Counted from the stretch's first letter, positions 18,826 through 28,990 are shown. The stretch is DNA of 64,000 bases from Neorhizobium galegae bv. orientalis str. HAMBI 540 (GCF_000731315.1 NZ_HG938353.1:992001-1056000), one strand, 5' to 3'. Notes: generated by a model from the letters alone, not told the origin. Numbers and translations are program-made.

Positions 18826-20019
18826 ATGAACAGATCCCTCATCGTTATTTTCACCGCCATCGTCCTTGATGCCGTCGGCATCGGCCTCATCTTTCCGATC
18901 CTGCCCTCGCTGCTGCAGGACGTCACCCACACCGAAAACGTGGCTCCCTATATCGGCATCATGACTGCCCTCTACGCGGTGATGCAGTTCATCTTCGCAC
19001 CGGTGCTCGGTTCGCTGAGCGACCGGCTCGGGCGACGCCCGGTGCTTCTGATCTCGCTTGCCGGCGCGGCCATCAATTACCTGTTCCTCGCCTTTGCGCC
19101 CAGCCTCTGGATGTTGTTGCTCGGTCGCGCCATTGCCGGGCTGACCAGTGCCAACACGTCCGTGGCCGCCGCTTACATCACCGACATTTCTCCCGAGGAT
19201 AAGCGCGCCCGCCGCTTTGGCCTGTTCAACGCCATGTTCGGCATCGGTTTCATCGTCGGCCCCATTCTTGGCGGCGCCCTCGGTGATTATTGGCTGCGGC
19301 TACCCTTTATGGCCGCGGCCATGCTCAACGCCTGCAACCTTCTGCTGGCATTCTTCATCCTGCCGGAGTCACGCACACCCAAAAGGGAGAAAATCGACCT
19401 CGGAGCACTCAACCCGCTGTCGCCGCTGCGCTGGGTGTTCTCGGTGAAGAGCCTGCTGCCGATCGTCTTCATCTTTTTCGTCTTCAGCGCCACCGGCGAG
19501 GCCTATGGCACCTCCTGGGCCCTCTGGGGGAGCGACGCTTTCCGGTGGAACGGGCTTTGGATCGGTCTTTCGCTCGGCACATTCGGTGTCTGCCAGACGC
19601 TCGCCCAGGCGTTCCTTCCGGGACCGGCCGTGAAGCTGCTCGGCGAGCGAACTGCCATTTTGACGGGTGTTGCCAGCGCCTGCATTGCACTGACTGTCAT
19701 GGCCTTTGCGACCGAGAGCTGGATGATCTTCGCGATCATGCCGGTTTTCGCCCTCGGCGGCATCGGCGTTCCGGCACTGCAGTCTCTGGCGACCCGGCAG
19801 GTCGACGAGAGCCAGCAAGGCCAGTTCCAGGGCGTGCTGGCCTCGGCCGTGAGCCTGGCCTCGATCGTGGGACCGTTGGCTTTTTCCAGCTTCTATTTCG
19901 TCGTCCGGGAGCAATGGCCAGGTGCGATCTGGCTGTCGGTGGTCGCTGTCTACGCCGCCAGCATCCCGCTGGTTCTCGGTTTACGTCTCAAGAAACCGGC
20001 AGCGGCCCTGGTGGCGTAG
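18826..20019 (+). CDS. TetA-like MFS drug efflux transporter
   Basis: A 397-residue, 12-helix major facilitator protein resembling class A-type tetracycline exporters, including the Agrobacterium type as I recall it. The start is MNRSLIVIFTAIVLDAVG; the longer frame upstream is ignored. Motif A is GSLSDRLGRRPVLL at about residue 65. Motif C is GFIVGPILGGALGD near residue 143. Proton-driven export is inferred and the substrate is unproven; no tetR gene is adjacent. The stop lies 6 bp before the relic rsmA tail. Confidence 0.82.
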   Translation: MNRSLIVIFTAIVLDAVGIGLIFPILPSLLQDVTHTENVAPYIGIMTALYAVMQFIFAPVLGSLSDRLGRRPVLLISLAGAAINYLFLAFAPSLWMLLLGRAIAGLTSANTSVAAAYITDISPEDKRARRFGLFNAMFGIGFIVGPILGGALGDYWLRLPFMAAAMLNACNLLLAFFILPESRTPKREKIDLGALNPLSPLRWVFSVKSLLPIVFIFFVFSATGEAYGTSWALWGSDAFRWNGLWIGLSLGTFGVCQTLAQAFLPGPAVKLLGERTAILTGVASACIALTVMAFATESWMIFAIMPVFALGGIGVPALQSLATRQVDESQQGQFQGVLASAVSLASIVGPLAFSSFYFVVREQWPGAIWLSVVAVYAASIPLVLGLRLKKPAAALVA

Positions 20020-20025
20020 ACGATT

Positions 20026-20064
20026 GCTCAGAGGCAGTTCGCCAACCGCACGAACTCTTCGACC
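20026..20064 (-). pseudogene. Orphan copy of the rsmA 3' end
   Basis: These 39 bp match 37 of 39 positions of 21431-21469, the end of the intact rsmA. Read on the minus strand they still encode [11 protein letters not shown] and the stop; both mismatches are synonymous. Nothing else of rsmA is present. The copy lies between the MFS stop and azoR and marks the far side of the azoR-hxlR segment. Confidence 0.75.
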
Positions 20065-20121
20065 CCGCTCGCATCAGGCCATTCTCCAACTTGTTGGGTA
20101 GTTGACTGATGGGTTTGCCGG

Positions 20122-20739
20122 TCAGGCGGCACGCTCTAGTGCAGCCCGGATCTGTGCTTCGGTGGAGGCGACCGCAGCCTTGGCTGCGTCCGGGCTGACG
20201 AGTGTTCCTTCCACGCGGACCACTTCGATATCCGTCAGTCCGATAAAACCGAGAAGATGCACGAGATAGGTGGTCTGGAAGTCCAACGGGGCGTTCCTGC
20301 CTTCCGAAAAGACGCCGCCAGTTGCCGTCACGAGATAGACTTTCTTGGCGGGCAACAATCCCATTACACCGGTTGCGTCGTAGCGAAAGGTGACGCCAGG
20401 CCAAGTGATGTAGTCAAACCAAGCCTTGAGCTGCGTCGGCGGGCCGAAGTTGATCATGCCCGAGCCAATGACAATCACGTCGGCAGCCTGGATCTCATCA
20501 ACGAGGCTTTGAGCGAGATCGACGGCTTCGATCTGTTCGGGTGTACGTGTCTCGGGCGGCGCAATGCGGCCGTCGATATAGGCTGCTGTGATATGCGGCA
20601 GCGGTGCCGCCCCAAGATCACGTTCGACAATTGTGCCGGCAGAACGGGCGTTGAGGCTTTCAGCGATGTCACGGGCAAATCGGGTGGAAAGGCTCTGAGG
20701 ACCGCGTGGGCTGGAGGTAACGAGAAGGATGTTGGTCAT
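20122..20739 (-). CDS. azoR: FMN-dependent NADH azoreductase
   Basis: A 205-residue flavodoxin-like quinone/azo reductase. N-terminal [10 protein letters not shown] binds the FMN phosphate. [19 protein letters not shown] and [12 protein letters not shown] are family signatures. Such enzymes reduce quinones by two electrons and protect against electrophile stress. It is divergent from an HxlR regulator across 87 bp, suggesting direct control. The minus-strand sequence TATACT about 28 bp upstream is a possible -10. Confidence 0.93.
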   Translation of the reverse strand: MTNILLVTSSPRGPQSLSTRFARDIAESLNARSAGTIVERDLGAAPLPHITAAYIDGRIAPPETRTPEQIEAVDLAQSLVDEIQAADVIVIGSGMINFGPPTQLKAWFDYITWPGVTFRYDATGVMGLLPAKKVYLVTATGGVFSEGRNAPLDFQTTYLVHLLGFIGLTDIEVVRVEGTLVSPDAAKAAVASTEAQIRAALERAA

Positions 20740-20826
20740 TGGTTGCTCCTGGGAGATTAGAGTAGTATAAAATTGTGACCGACCCTATTAAAGTAACCGT
20801 TTGACTGTTCGCAAGAAGGCACTTTC

Positions 20827-21207
20827 GTGACACTCAGTGACATAGAGTTTCCTACCCCAAGCGAAGACGCCGACTGCCGTCCCGTTCGGGAGATCCTCGA
20901 TCGCATTGCCGATAAGTGGAGTCTTTACATCTTCGTGGCACTGAAGGATGGGCCGGTCCGCTTCAATGCATTGCGACGGCAGATCGACGGGATCTCGCAA
21001 CGGATGCTCACGATCACGCTTCGTCAATTGGAACGCGATGGCTTGATCAGTCGCACCCACTTTCCGACGATCCCACCGCGCGTGGATTACGAACTGACTG
21101 CAGTCGGCAGGTCGCTTCTCGCCCCAGTCATGGCCTTGGTGACCTGGGCAGATTCAAATCGGGACGTGATCGAGCAGGCGCGCCGGCAACATGACCAAAC
21201 TAGATGA
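20827..21207 (+). CDS. HxlR family regulator, probable redox sensor
   Basis: A 126-residue winged-helix protein of the HxlR group ([19 protein letters not shown], then [17 protein letters not shown], and the wing with [12 protein letters not shown]). It uses a GTG start. Cys17 sits where HxlR proteins such as Bacillus YodB carry their sensing cysteine, and YodB also controls an azoreductase. Regulation of the divergent azoR is therefore likely. The pair is enclosed by duplicated rsmA ends, a sign of acquisition. The 223 bp after it hold no gene I can recognise. Confidence 0.88.
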   Translation: MTLSDIEFPTPSEDADCRPVREILDRIADKWSLYIFVALKDGPVRFNALRRQIDGISQRMLTITLRQLERDGLISRTHFPTIPPRVDYELTAVGRSLLAPVMALVTWADSNRDVIEQARRQHDQTR

Positions 21208-21430
21208 ACCTGAGCGGAGCTGGCGCTTGTCGCTCGCCGCGATGCGTCCGTTCAGGGCGCTTCTCGCGAGGTTTTGGAAATGGCGCGATATGATTGTCCA
21301 AGGTGGTCTCCGGCAACGTCTGCGATCAGGCGACGGCAAAGATCACCTTAGCGGCCGACCTGAGGGATAAAGCCGCTCGTCTACGCCAAGATCGCCAACT
21401 GCAGTTGGGCTGAAAGCGGTCACTGCCGCC

Positions 21431-21469
21431 GCTCAGAGACAGTTCGCCAACCGAACGAACTCTTCGACC
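21431..21469. repeat. rsmA-proximal copy of the 39-bp direct repeat
   Basis: Intact rsmA end that matches 20026-20064 at 37 of 39 positions. Similarity stops abruptly on both sides. The distance between copies is about 1.4 kb and contains only azoR and hxlR. Confidence 0.75.
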
Positions 21470-22266
21470 GACAGCGTCTCCGCCCGCCTCGCCGGGTCGA
21501 TCCCGGCTTTCACCAGCAGCGCCTCGCCGCCGAGTGATTTGACGCTCTGGCGCAGCATCTTGCGGCGTTGGCCGAAGGCGGCGTGGGTGACGCGCTCCAG
21601 CTTGGCGACGTCGCAGGGCAGGGGATTTTGGCGCGGCGTCAGGTGGACGACCGTGGAGGTGACCTTCGGAGGCGGCGTGAAGGCCTGCGGCGGCACGTCG
21701 AAGACCATGTGCGCATCGGTGCGCCAGCCGGCGAGCACACCGAGACGGCCGTAGTGGTCGTCCTCCTCGTCGGCGACGATTCGCTGGCCGACTTCCTTCT
21801 GGAACATCAGCGTCAGGCTTTCCCAGAAGGGCGGCCATCGGTCGGGCGAAGGCAGCAGCCAGTTGATGAGAAGCTGAGTGCCGACATTGTAGGGCAGGTT
21901 GGCGATGATCTTCACCGGGCCTTCAGGCGCGAGCGCCGCGAAATCGGTCTTCAGCGCATCGCCTTCGATCACCTCCAGCCGGCCGGGATAATGCTCGCCG
22001 ATTTCCGCGAGAGCAGGAAGGCAGCGGCTGTCCCGTTCGACGGCGATCACCTTTTTGGCGCCAAGCGACAGGATGGCTCGGGTCAGGCCGCCGGGTCCGG
22101 GTCCGACCTCGAAGACGGTCGCATCCTGTAGCGGCCCGGCGCTGCGGGCGATCTTCTGGGTGAGATTGAGGTCGAGAAGGAAATTCTGGCCGAGCGCCTT
22201 TTTGGCATCGAGCCCGTGACGCTGGATCACGTCCCGTAGCGGCGGCAAGCCGTCCAGAGTGGCCAT
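21433..22266 (-). CDS. rsmA: 16S rRNA dimethyladenosine transferase (KsgA)
   Basis: Dimethylates A1518 and A1519 of 16S rRNA late in 30S assembly. The 277-residue protein has [15 protein letters not shown] (SAM-binding motif I), the catalytic motif NLPYNVGT, and a C-terminal helical domain ending [10 protein letters not shown]. Its start overlaps the pdxA stop in ATGA. It is the last gene of the lptF-to-rsmA operon, and its 3' end is duplicated 1.4 kb downstream. Confidence 0.97.
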   Translation of the reverse strand: MATLDGLPPLRDVIQRHGLDAKKALGQNFLLDLNLTQKIARSAGPLQDATVFEVGPGPGGLTRAILSLGAKKVIAVERDSRCLPALAEIGEHYPGRLEVIEGDALKTDFAALAPEGPVKIIANLPYNVGTQLLINWLLPSPDRWPPFWESLTLMFQKEVGQRIVADEEDDHYGRLGVLAGWRTDAHMVFDVPPQAFTPPPKVTSTVVHLTPRQNPLPCDVAKLERVTHAAFGQRRKMLRQSVKSLGGEALLVKAGIDPARRAETLSVEEFVRLANCL

Positions 22267-23282
22267 CAGCCGGCTTTCGACGTCAGAGCGAGATTGCCGG
22301 CAAGCTTGATCGCCTCGACGAGGCTTGTCTCGCGGGCGACACCCTGGCCGGCAATGCCGAACGCCGTGCCGTGATCCGGCGATGTGCGGATGAACGGCAG
22401 GCCGAGCGTGACGTTGACGGAGGTGTCGAAGCCGAGCGCCTTGGCGGGGATCAGTGCCTGGTCGTGATACATGCAGATCGCCACGTCGTAGCGAGCGCGC
22501 GCCTCGTCGTGGAACATCGTATCGGCCGGCAGTGGTCCGAAAACATGCAGGCCCTCGGCCCGCAGCTTGAAGATCGCCGGATGGATGATGTCCTGGTCCT
22601 CGCGGCCGATCGCGCCATCCTCACCGGCATGCGGGTTGAGGCCGGCAACCGCAAGCCGCGGCTTGTCGATGCCGAAGCGGGTCTTGAGATCGTGATGGGC
22701 GATACGGCAGGTCTCGGCGATCAGGTCCGCATTGAGGGCCGCCGGGACTTGGCTGATCGGGATATGGATGGTGACGGGGATCGCCCTAAGCTTCGGCCCC
22801 GCCAGCATCATCACCGGCAGGATCTTCTTGCCCGTGGCGCGCTCGGCAAGGTCGGCGAGAAATTCCGTGTGGCCGGGGAAACCGAAGCCTGCCTGGTAGA
22901 GAATGGACTTGGCGATCGGATTGGTGACCGTACCGGCGGCCTTGCCTTCGAGCGAGAGCGAAACGGCGGTCTGGATTGCCTGGATCGTTCCCTTGGCGGT
23001 TGCCACATGCGGCTCGCCGGCGGCGATCTCCGCACCGGCGGCAATTGGCAGCACGGGCAGGGCATCCTGAAAGATCGACATCGCGCTGTCGCTATCCGCC
23101 TCCCGGATCGGCACGTCGAGGCCGAGCATCACGGCGCGGGCCTTGAGCACGGCCGGATCGCCGAGGAAGAGGAAAGGCGGCAGGTCGTATTTCTGGCGCG
23201 AGGCCCAGGCGACAAGCGTGATATCGGGGCCGATGCCGGCAGGATCGCCCTGGGTCAACGCAAGCGGACGGTCGAGAGGCAT
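22266..23282 (-). CDS. pdxA: 4-hydroxythreonine-4-phosphate dehydrogenase
   Basis: Pyridoxal 5'-phosphate synthesis by the DXP-dependent route. The 338-residue protein has [15 protein letters not shown] at the N-terminus, HTEFLADL, the metal-site region [10 protein letters not shown], and [15 protein letters not shown]. Lengths and motifs are normal. It lies between the SurA-like gene and rsmA, overlapping the latter by four bases. Confidence 0.96.
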   Translation of the reverse strand: MPLDRPLALTQGDPAGIGPDITLVAWASRQKYDLPPFLFLGDPAVLKARAVMLGLDVPIREADSDSAMSIFQDALPVLPIAAGAEIAAGEPHVATAKGTIQAIQTAVSLSLEGKAAGTVTNPIAKSILYQAGFGFPGHTEFLADLAERATGKKILPVMMLAGPKLRAIPVTIHIPISQVPAALNADLIAETCRIAHHDLKTRFGIDKPRLAVAGLNPHAGEDGAIGREDQDIIHPAIFKLRAEGLHVFGPLPADTMFHDEARARYDVAICMYHDQALIPAKALGFDTSVNVTLGLPFIRTSPDHGTAFGIAGQGVARETSLVEAIKLAGNLALTSKAG

Positions 23283-23324
23283 TACGGCTCCGGGAATGAC
23301 TTAATGTCGAGGTCAGCGATATTC

Positions 23325-24269
23325 TTAGCGATACTCGATCTGTGCCTTGCTGCGCAGGTCGTCGAGATATTTCTTGTCGTTGGGGTCGGGAGCGCCCTTC
23401 TTCTCCTTGCCGAGATCCTCGGCGCGGAACACGACTTCCGCCGCGAGATCGTCCGACACTTGGCGTTGTTTGCAGATGGCCAGGAACTCGACGCCACGTT
23501 CGGTGACGCGGGTCCCCGTCGTGCCGCCGTCGGCTGTCTTCTCGATCAGCGGCTTCCAGTCGGCCGGCAGTTCGGGGGCGAGAACGCGGCCGAGGTCGCG
23601 GATCGACACGTCCAGCATGGTCGCCGCGAAATCCTTCGACTGCTCGCAGCCCGGGAATTTGGAGCGCGCGGCGTTCGCTTCCTTCTGACGCTTGGCGAGA
23701 ATGGCGTTGCGCTTGGCCGGGGGCACGACGAAGATTACCTGTTGCAGGAAATATTCGGTGGTGACCGGCTTTTCCTTGTTCTCCATCATGCGCTTGACGA
23801 GTTCCTGGCTCGACATGCGGCCGCGCGAGCCGCCGTAACGGGCGTTGACCAGTCGCGGCCAGCTCATCTGCACCGCGATGTAATTCTTGAAATGCTCGAC
23901 GCCGACGCCGGCTTTATCGAGGATTTGGCTCATCTGCGCCACGCTCAGCTTGTTGCCGGCGGCAAACCGCTCGAAGGCCTTGTCGACGTCCTCGGTGCTG
24001 ACCGACATTTTCACGCGGGAGATTTCCTGGCGCTTCAGCGCCTCATCCACCAGTACCTCGCGCGCCGTCTTGGCATCGGCCTTCTGGCGCTGAAGGCGCA
24101 GGAAGGCGACGCGCTTGGCGACATCGCTGCTGGTGATCGCCGTCCTGTTGACGACGGCTGAGACTTCGCTTGCGGCCTGCGCCTGCTGGACGCCGGGCTG
24201 GATGACGACCGAGGCGGCCAAAGCGGCCGCGGCCAGCATCAGCTTGCGCGTTGCGGTCATTGCGAACAT
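23325..24269 (-). CDS. surA: SurA-like periplasmic chaperone
   Basis: A 314-residue exported protein with a SurA N-terminal domain. A signal peptide (MFAMTATRKLMLAAAALAAS, cleavage near AQAA) is followed by VVNRTAITSSDVAKRVAFL, typical of SurA. No well-conserved PpiC isomerase repeat was recognised, and length is below the E. coli protein, so it may act mainly as a chaperone. The start was set at 24269 because of the signal peptide and an AAGGGA site. It follows lptD, fitting a role in outer-membrane protein folding. Confidence 0.87.
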   Translation of the reverse strand: MFAMTATRKLMLAAAALAASVVIQPGVQQAQAASEVSAVVNRTAITSSDVAKRVAFLRLQRQKADAKTAREVLVDEALKRQEISRVKMSVSTEDVDKAFERFAAGNKLSVAQMSQILDKAGVGVEHFKNYIAVQMSWPRLVNARYGGSRGRMSSQELVKRMMENKEKPVTTEYFLQQVIFVVPPAKRNAILAKRQKEANAARSKFPGCEQSKDFAATMLDVSIRDLGRVLAPELPADWKPLIEKTADGGTTGTRVTERGVEFLAICKQRQVSDDLAAEVVFRAEDLGKEKKGAPDPNDKKYLDDLRSKAQIEYR

Positions 24270-24402
24270 GATACCAATCCCTTTTCCCGCCCCGGTGGGC
24301 ACTTGAACCCGACCGGCCTCGCATTTCATACTCTATCTGCGACCGCTTGCACAATTCTTGCGGCGAAACGATGACGGTTCACCGACCGGACGAACCGCCA
24401 TG

Positions 24403-26730
24403 TCAGTTGCGGTAGTCCTGGTCGAAACCTTCGGTGGAGCCGACGCTGATATCGCCAAGCGTGCGGAAGCTCAAGCGCGCGCTGACAGTCCAGTCGTTGG
24501 CGGCCGTGTCCGACGGCTTGTCCGTATAGGCAAGCGTAAAGATCGTGCACTCGTCCGCATAGCTGATGCCAATGCCGCGCCGGATCAATTGCTTGTCCAC
24601 AAGGTCCCAGGTCGCGGTGCCGGCAAGCGCCCAGTTTTCGTTGATCCGGAAGCTCATCGAGTGCTTCAGCACGTCCCTTGCGTCGTCCGAACCGTATTCC
24701 GGTTGAGCATCGACCTGCGTGTAGACCAGCGTGCCGCTTACCCGCGGCGTCGTGTAGCCGAGCGAGGCATCGGTGCGCTTGATCGCAAATGTCTTTTCGT
24801 CGAAGCGGGCGTTTGCCCCGATCGTGAAGCCCTGTGGCAGATCGATGGCTGCCATCGCGACATAATCGGACCGCCGCGTTTCGAGACCGGAATCGGCGCC
24901 TGCATGAACCAGGTCCTCGGTGGCGAACGAGTTCTGGCCGGCAATCTGATAGGACTGGCCGACAACGCTGCGCACGCCGATGCCGTTTGCGAACGTACCG
25001 GTATAACGAAGGCCGACATTGGCGCGCGTGCCGCCTTCGACACGGTCGAAGCCCGAAAACTTGTCACGCTCGAAAAGGCTGGTGGCGTCGAAGACGAAGC
25101 TCTGCGCGTCCTCGTTCGGCAACCCGCCCGCCATCTGCTCGTCGGGACGCGCGAAGATCTGCGCAATCGGCTCGATGATATGGCTGCTGTTTTCGGTGGT
25201 CAGCAGGATCGGATAACGCGCCTCGAGACCGGCCGTGAGCATGTAACGGCCGTTGGCGCCTTCAGTCTCCATATCGCCGAAATAGGCACCCGGAGTGCCG
25301 GAACCGGTATGGCGGATGCCGTCGCCGCGGGCGGCGAGGATCGGCGTCAGCAGCAGGCCGTCGAGCGTGTTGAAGGTGCGCTTCCATTCGGCTTCCACGG
25401 TCAAGCGGCTGTAGCTGCCTTCAAGGCCCGGGAAACGATTGGTCGTGCCTTCCCTGTACCAGTCGTCTTCGCGACGGGACAGGTTGGTAATGTTGGAGGT
25501 GACCGAAAGCTCGCCGCCGAGGATCGGTTCCGGCGCGTAGTAGGTATAGTCGAGCGAAGGATAGACGATCGCCTGCTTCTGTTCGGCCGTGTTGCTATAG
25601 GTGTCGTCCTGGATGTTGAAATAATAGTTGTGCAGGTCGAAATAGTTCCGCGTCCCCAGCCCGGTGAGATACACGTCATTGGTAAACGTGCCGCCGCCGA
25701 CGCCCGTCAGTTTGTAGGTCCGCGAGAAGTTGTTGTCGCTCTGGGTCATGACGTTCCAGCCGAATGTCCAGCGCGGATTGATCCTGAACTCACCCTTGGA
25801 GGCGGCCATGAAGCGGTTGTCCGCAGCACTGTCGCTGGTATTCGGATCGAAGGCTTTCGGGTCGTTCTGGTGGATGCCGGCGAAGCGGAACGTGTGCTCG
25901 CCCGTCTCGAACTTGTTGCGGATCTCGCCCTGGAGCAGCAGTCCCTGATTGGAAAAATAGGTGGGGCTGAGCGTCGCATCCATGCTCGGCGAGAACACGT
26001 GATAGTAGGGCACGGTCACGCCGAAGCCGAGATTGTCGCTCGCGCTGTATTGCGGGAAGAGAAGGCCCGATTTGCGCTCGACCGTTTCGTCCGGAACCTC
26101 GATCGCAAACGGCAGACGGCCGATCGGCAGGCCGAACAATTCGAACTGGGCGTTTTCCAGGCGAATCGTATGGGTCTGGCCGTTGCGAACGATACGCTGT
26201 GCCTTCACTTGCCAGAGCGGAGCTTTGCCGGGCGTCTGGGTGCAAGGAAGACAGGCGGTGTAGACGCTGTTGTTGAGCACCATCAGGTCGCCGGGCTGGC
26301 GCTCGGCGCTCTCGGCGGCAAGGCGGGTATTGTCGGTGGTCTCGACGCGAAGCGCGTTGATGAAACCTTCGCCGAAGTTGTCGGTGACGTCGAGCTGCTC
26401 AGCGTAGACGCGGCTGCCGCCCGGCTCGATCAGCTCGATATTGCCGGTCGCCATGACGCGACCGCTCTTCTGATCGTACTGAACGCGCTGCGCTACCATC
26501 TTGTAGCGATTGTAATAGATCTGCACGCCACCGGTTGCGGTGACCAGCTTGGCATCCTGATTATAGACGAGCTCATTGGCGCGCAGCAGCATCTTGGCGC
26601 CGTCCGCTGCCTGAGGCACCAGACCTTGCGCCTGCACAACCGTTGCGGATACGCCGAATACGCATACAGACACACCTGTCAGCAGGGCGGCGGCGAGCCG
26701 TCTTATATGTTTGCGGTCACTTACCGCCAC
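24403..26730 (-). CDS. lptD: LPS-assembly outer membrane protein LptD
   Basis: Beta-barrel protein that inserts lipopolysaccharide into the outer leaflet. The 775-residue protein has a signal peptide (cleavage near VVQAQG), an N-terminal OstA-like jellyroll (about residues 45-200) and a C-terminal barrel. LPFAIEVPDETVERKSG links the two, and the barrel continues with LLFPQYSASDNLGFG. Its start abuts the lptG stop, within lptF-lptG-lptD-surA-pdxA-rsmA. Confidence 0.95.
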   Translation of the reverse strand: MAVSDRKHIRRLAAALLTGVSVCVFGVSATVVQAQGLVPQAADGAKMLLRANELVYNQDAKLVTATGGVQIYYNRYKMVAQRVQYDQKSGRVMATGNIELIEPGGSRVYAEQLDVTDNFGEGFINALRVETTDNTRLAAESAERQPGDLMVLNNSVYTACLPCTQTPGKAPLWQVKAQRIVRNGQTHTIRLENAQFELFGLPIGRLPFAIEVPDETVERKSGLLFPQYSASDNLGFGVTVPYYHVFSPSMDATLSPTYFSNQGLLLQGEIRNKFETGEHTFRFAGIHQNDPKAFDPNTSDSAADNRFMAASKGEFRINPRWTFGWNVMTQSDNNFSRTYKLTGVGGGTFTNDVYLTGLGTRNYFDLHNYYFNIQDDTYSNTAEQKQAIVYPSLDYTYYAPEPILGGELSVTSNITNLSRREDDWYREGTTNRFPGLEGSYSRLTVEAEWKRTFNTLDGLLLTPILAARGDGIRHTGSGTPGAYFGDMETEGANGRYMLTAGLEARYPILLTTENSSHIIEPIAQIFARPDEQMAGGLPNEDAQSFVFDATSLFERDKFSGFDRVEGGTRANVGLRYTGTFANGIGVRSVVGQSYQIAGQNSFATEDLVHAGADSGLETRRSDYVAMAAIDLPQGFTIGANARFDEKTFAIKRTDASLGYTTPRVSGTLVYTQVDAQPEYGSDDARDVLKHSMSFRINENWALAGTATWDLVDKQLIRRGIGISYADECTIFTLAYTDKPSDTAANDWTVSARLSFRTLGDISVGSTEGFDQDYRN

Positions 26731-27818
26731 TAGCCATCCTCCTGATGAAGCAGAATTGTCGTCCCCAGCGCCGTCGCGACGATCACTGGAATCCAGACCG
26801 CCACGAAGGGAGGAATTGCCCCACTGCTCCCGAATGCCTTCACAAGCACAGTGACGACATAAAGCACGAAGCCAGAAACTATTCCACCCAGAATCACGGA
26901 GCGGGACTGGGCGAACCGACTGAATTTTAATGAAACTGTCGCGGCAATGAGAGTCATTGCCACGAGCAGGATCGGCAGGGAGAGCAGCGAATGATACTGC
27001 GTCTCGAGCGCCTTTGTGGGAATGCCGAACGATTTGCTGACCTCAATTTTTCTGGAAAGATCAAAAAACGCAACAGTATCAGGCTGCGCCAGGCTCTCTT
27101 GAATGTATTCCTGCTTCAAGTTGGTGCGAACCTGTGCTGTCTCGCGACGCACCGGAATTTCGCCCGGCCGGTTCTCCAGAACCTCTTTAAGCAGCCAGTA
27201 ACCATTTTCCAATTTTGCGGTCTTGGCATCCTGCCGCAGGGCCACGCGGCCGTCCTTGTCGAACTGGAAAACCACCACGTCGACGAGCAGCGTTCCCTTC
27301 TCCTGATAGCTCTTGGCGCCGATGATCGTATCGTCGTCGCCGCTGATCTGCCGGATCCAGGGGATGAAGGCGGATGCTCGCGACCGGTTGCTCGCTTCGC
27401 GCCAGCTAGCCTCCATGGAGGCTGATTCGCGCTGGCCCCACGCGGCGAGCGGATTGACCACGAACAAGGTGGCGAGCCCGATCAGAAACGCTCCGATGAC
27501 GAAGGGCGAGACGAACTGCCAGACCGAAATGCCGGCCGCACGCGTCACCACCAGTTCATAGCGGCGGTTCAGCGCGATCAGCACCGTCATGCCGATGAAG
27601 AGGCTGAGCGTCGGGATGATCTGCTGCAGGATGAGCGGCAAGCGCATGGCGGTCATCAGCAGCCCGGTCGAAACCGTGTAGCCGGTAAAGCCCGACATGC
27701 GGCGGCTGGTTTCGCTGAAGTCGGCAAGGAAAATGATGGCGCTGACGCCGAGCAGGAACCAAAGCGCGGTGACGATATAGCGGCGGAAGAAATACCGGCC
27801 GAGCGTCGTGAAGATCAT
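26730..27818 (-). CDS. lptG: LPS export permease LptG
   Basis: Inner-membrane half-permease that with LptF and LptB2 extracts LPS from the inner membrane. The 362-residue YjgP/YjgQ protein has three membrane helices at the N-terminus and three at the C-terminus (after about residue 275) around a periplasmic domain. ATP-ase partner lptB is not in the window. It overlaps lptF by four bases. Confidence 0.95.
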   Translation of the reverse strand: MIFTTLGRYFFRRYIVTALWFLLGVSAIIFLADFSETSRRMSGFTGYTVSTGLLMTAMRLPLILQQIIPTLSLFIGMTVLIALNRRYELVVTRAAGISVWQFVSPFVIGAFLIGLATLFVVNPLAAWGQRESASMEASWREASNRSRASAFIPWIRQISGDDDTIIGAKSYQEKGTLLVDVVVFQFDKDGRVALRQDAKTAKLENGYWLLKEVLENRPGEIPVRRETAQVRTNLKQEYIQESLAQPDTVAFFDLSRKIEVSKSFGIPTKALETQYHSLLSLPILLVAMTLIAATVSLKFSRFAQSRSVILGGIVSGFVLYVVTVLVKAFGSSGAIPPFVAVWIPVIVATALGTTILLHQEDG

Positions 27819-28990
27819 GCCGCACCTCCGCCCGAAGTCCGCGAGGCGGGCATCCGGCGCTGCAGGCTGCTGGCCAGGCGCGACATGCCGCGGGTGATGA
27901 AGCGCGGCGCCGAGAACTGCCGGTTGGTGGCAAGCATGAAGATTGCGATCAGCGAGAAGACAACCGGCACCACGTAAGGAAGCGGAGTGTAGAGCGGGTG
28001 GCGTTCGACCATGTTGGTGGCCGAGAAACCGAGCCAGCGCACGCCAAACGCAAGGAACAGCGCAAATACCATCGGATGGACCCGGGTCTGCCGGTGCGAG
28101 CGGGTGCTGCCGGCGATGACCAGCGAGATCAGCGCGAAGCAGATCGGGAAAAGCCAGTCGGACAAGCGCCGGTGCAGTTCCGACCGGTAGGCATCCGGCG
28201 ACTTCTGATAGAGCGGGTCGTTCGGATCCGGGTTCAGGAGGAAGGAGAGGCTGCGGTCGGACGAATACTGCGGGAGGCCGCCTTCGGCCTTCGCCATCGC
28301 CGACAGGTCGAAGGCGTAGGATACGAACTTGATGATCGAGATGCGGCCGTCGACGGCTTTGCGATGGACCTCGCCGTCGCGCATGGTGAGCGAGGTGCCG
28401 CTTTCGTCGATCGATCCCTCGCGGGCATAATAGATGAGATCGAAATTCGGGTCGCGATAATCGACGACGAACAGGCCCTTGAGCACGCGGCCGGAATGGC
28501 GCTCCGAAATCTGCACGTAGAGACCCGGCTCGATGCTGCGGAAGGTCTTCTCCTCGATGACCGAGGAGAGCAGGTCCGCATAGGCGGCTGCGACCATCTG
28601 GCGGGCGGCGACGCGCGAGGGCGGCTCGACGAAATTCGTTACCAGGAAGGAGAACATGCTGAGCGCGATCCCGAGCATCAGCACCGGCCGGTAGATGATG
28701 TTGCGCGATGCTCCGGCCGCGTCGATGACCGGCAATTCCGAATCGTTGTTCATCGCCGTCAGCGTCTGGGTGATGCCGATGACGAGTGCGAAAGGCAGCA
28801 CGACGGGGATGATGGTGGGCAGGATGAAGGTGGCAAGAGTCGCGAACGAGCCCATCGACTGGCCGGTATCGGTGACCAGGTTGATGCGTCCCAGCACCTG
28901 GATGGTCCAGATGATGGTGAGCACCGGCAGGAGCGTCACCAGGAACATCTGAAAAATCCGGCGCAATATGTAGACTTCGAGAAGCTTCAT
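27815..28990 (-). CDS. lptF: LPS export permease LptF
   Basis: Second half-permease of the Lpt ABC exporter. The 391-residue protein starts at MKLLEVYILRRIFQ; a GTG seven codons earlier (29009-29011) is possible, but the ATG has AGGCTGGA just ahead. Six membrane segments surround a periplasmic beta-jellyroll (about residues 120-260). It is first in its operon and lies about 110 bp from the PAP2 gene. Confidence 0.95.
   Translation of the reverse strand: MKLLEVYILRRIFQMFLVTLLPVLTIIWTIQVLGRINLVTDTGQSMGSFATLATFILPTIIPVVLPFALVIGITQTLTAMNNDSELPVIDAAGASRNIIYRPVLMLGIALSMFSFLVTNFVEPPSRVAARQMVAAAYADLLSSVIEEKTFRSIEPGLYVQISERHSGRVLKGLFVVDYRDPNFDLIYYAREGSIDESGTSLTMRDGEVHRKAVDGRISIIKFVSYAFDLSAMAKAEGGLPQYSSDRSLSFLLNPDPNDPLYQKSPDAYRSELHRRLSDWLFPICFALISLVIAGSTRSHRQTRVHPMVFALFLAFGVRWLGFSATNMVERHPLYTPLPYVVPVVFSLIAIFMLATNRQFSAPRFITRGMSRLASSLQRRMPASRTSGGGAA

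Noticed and set aside
20740..20826. YodB-type TACT-N7-AGTA operator between azoR and hxlR
   Set aside because: The exact pattern is not present; only irregular AT-rich and GTGACC/GTAACC direct repeats are seen.
22371..24161. Antisense open frame of 596 codons over pdxA and surA
   Set aside because: It spans two well supported genes and their gap, and its composition is typical of a shadow frame.
24358..26733. Antisense open frame of 791 codons opposite lptD
   Set aside because: It mirrors the lptD frame in a GC-rich region, with no start context or recognisable domain.
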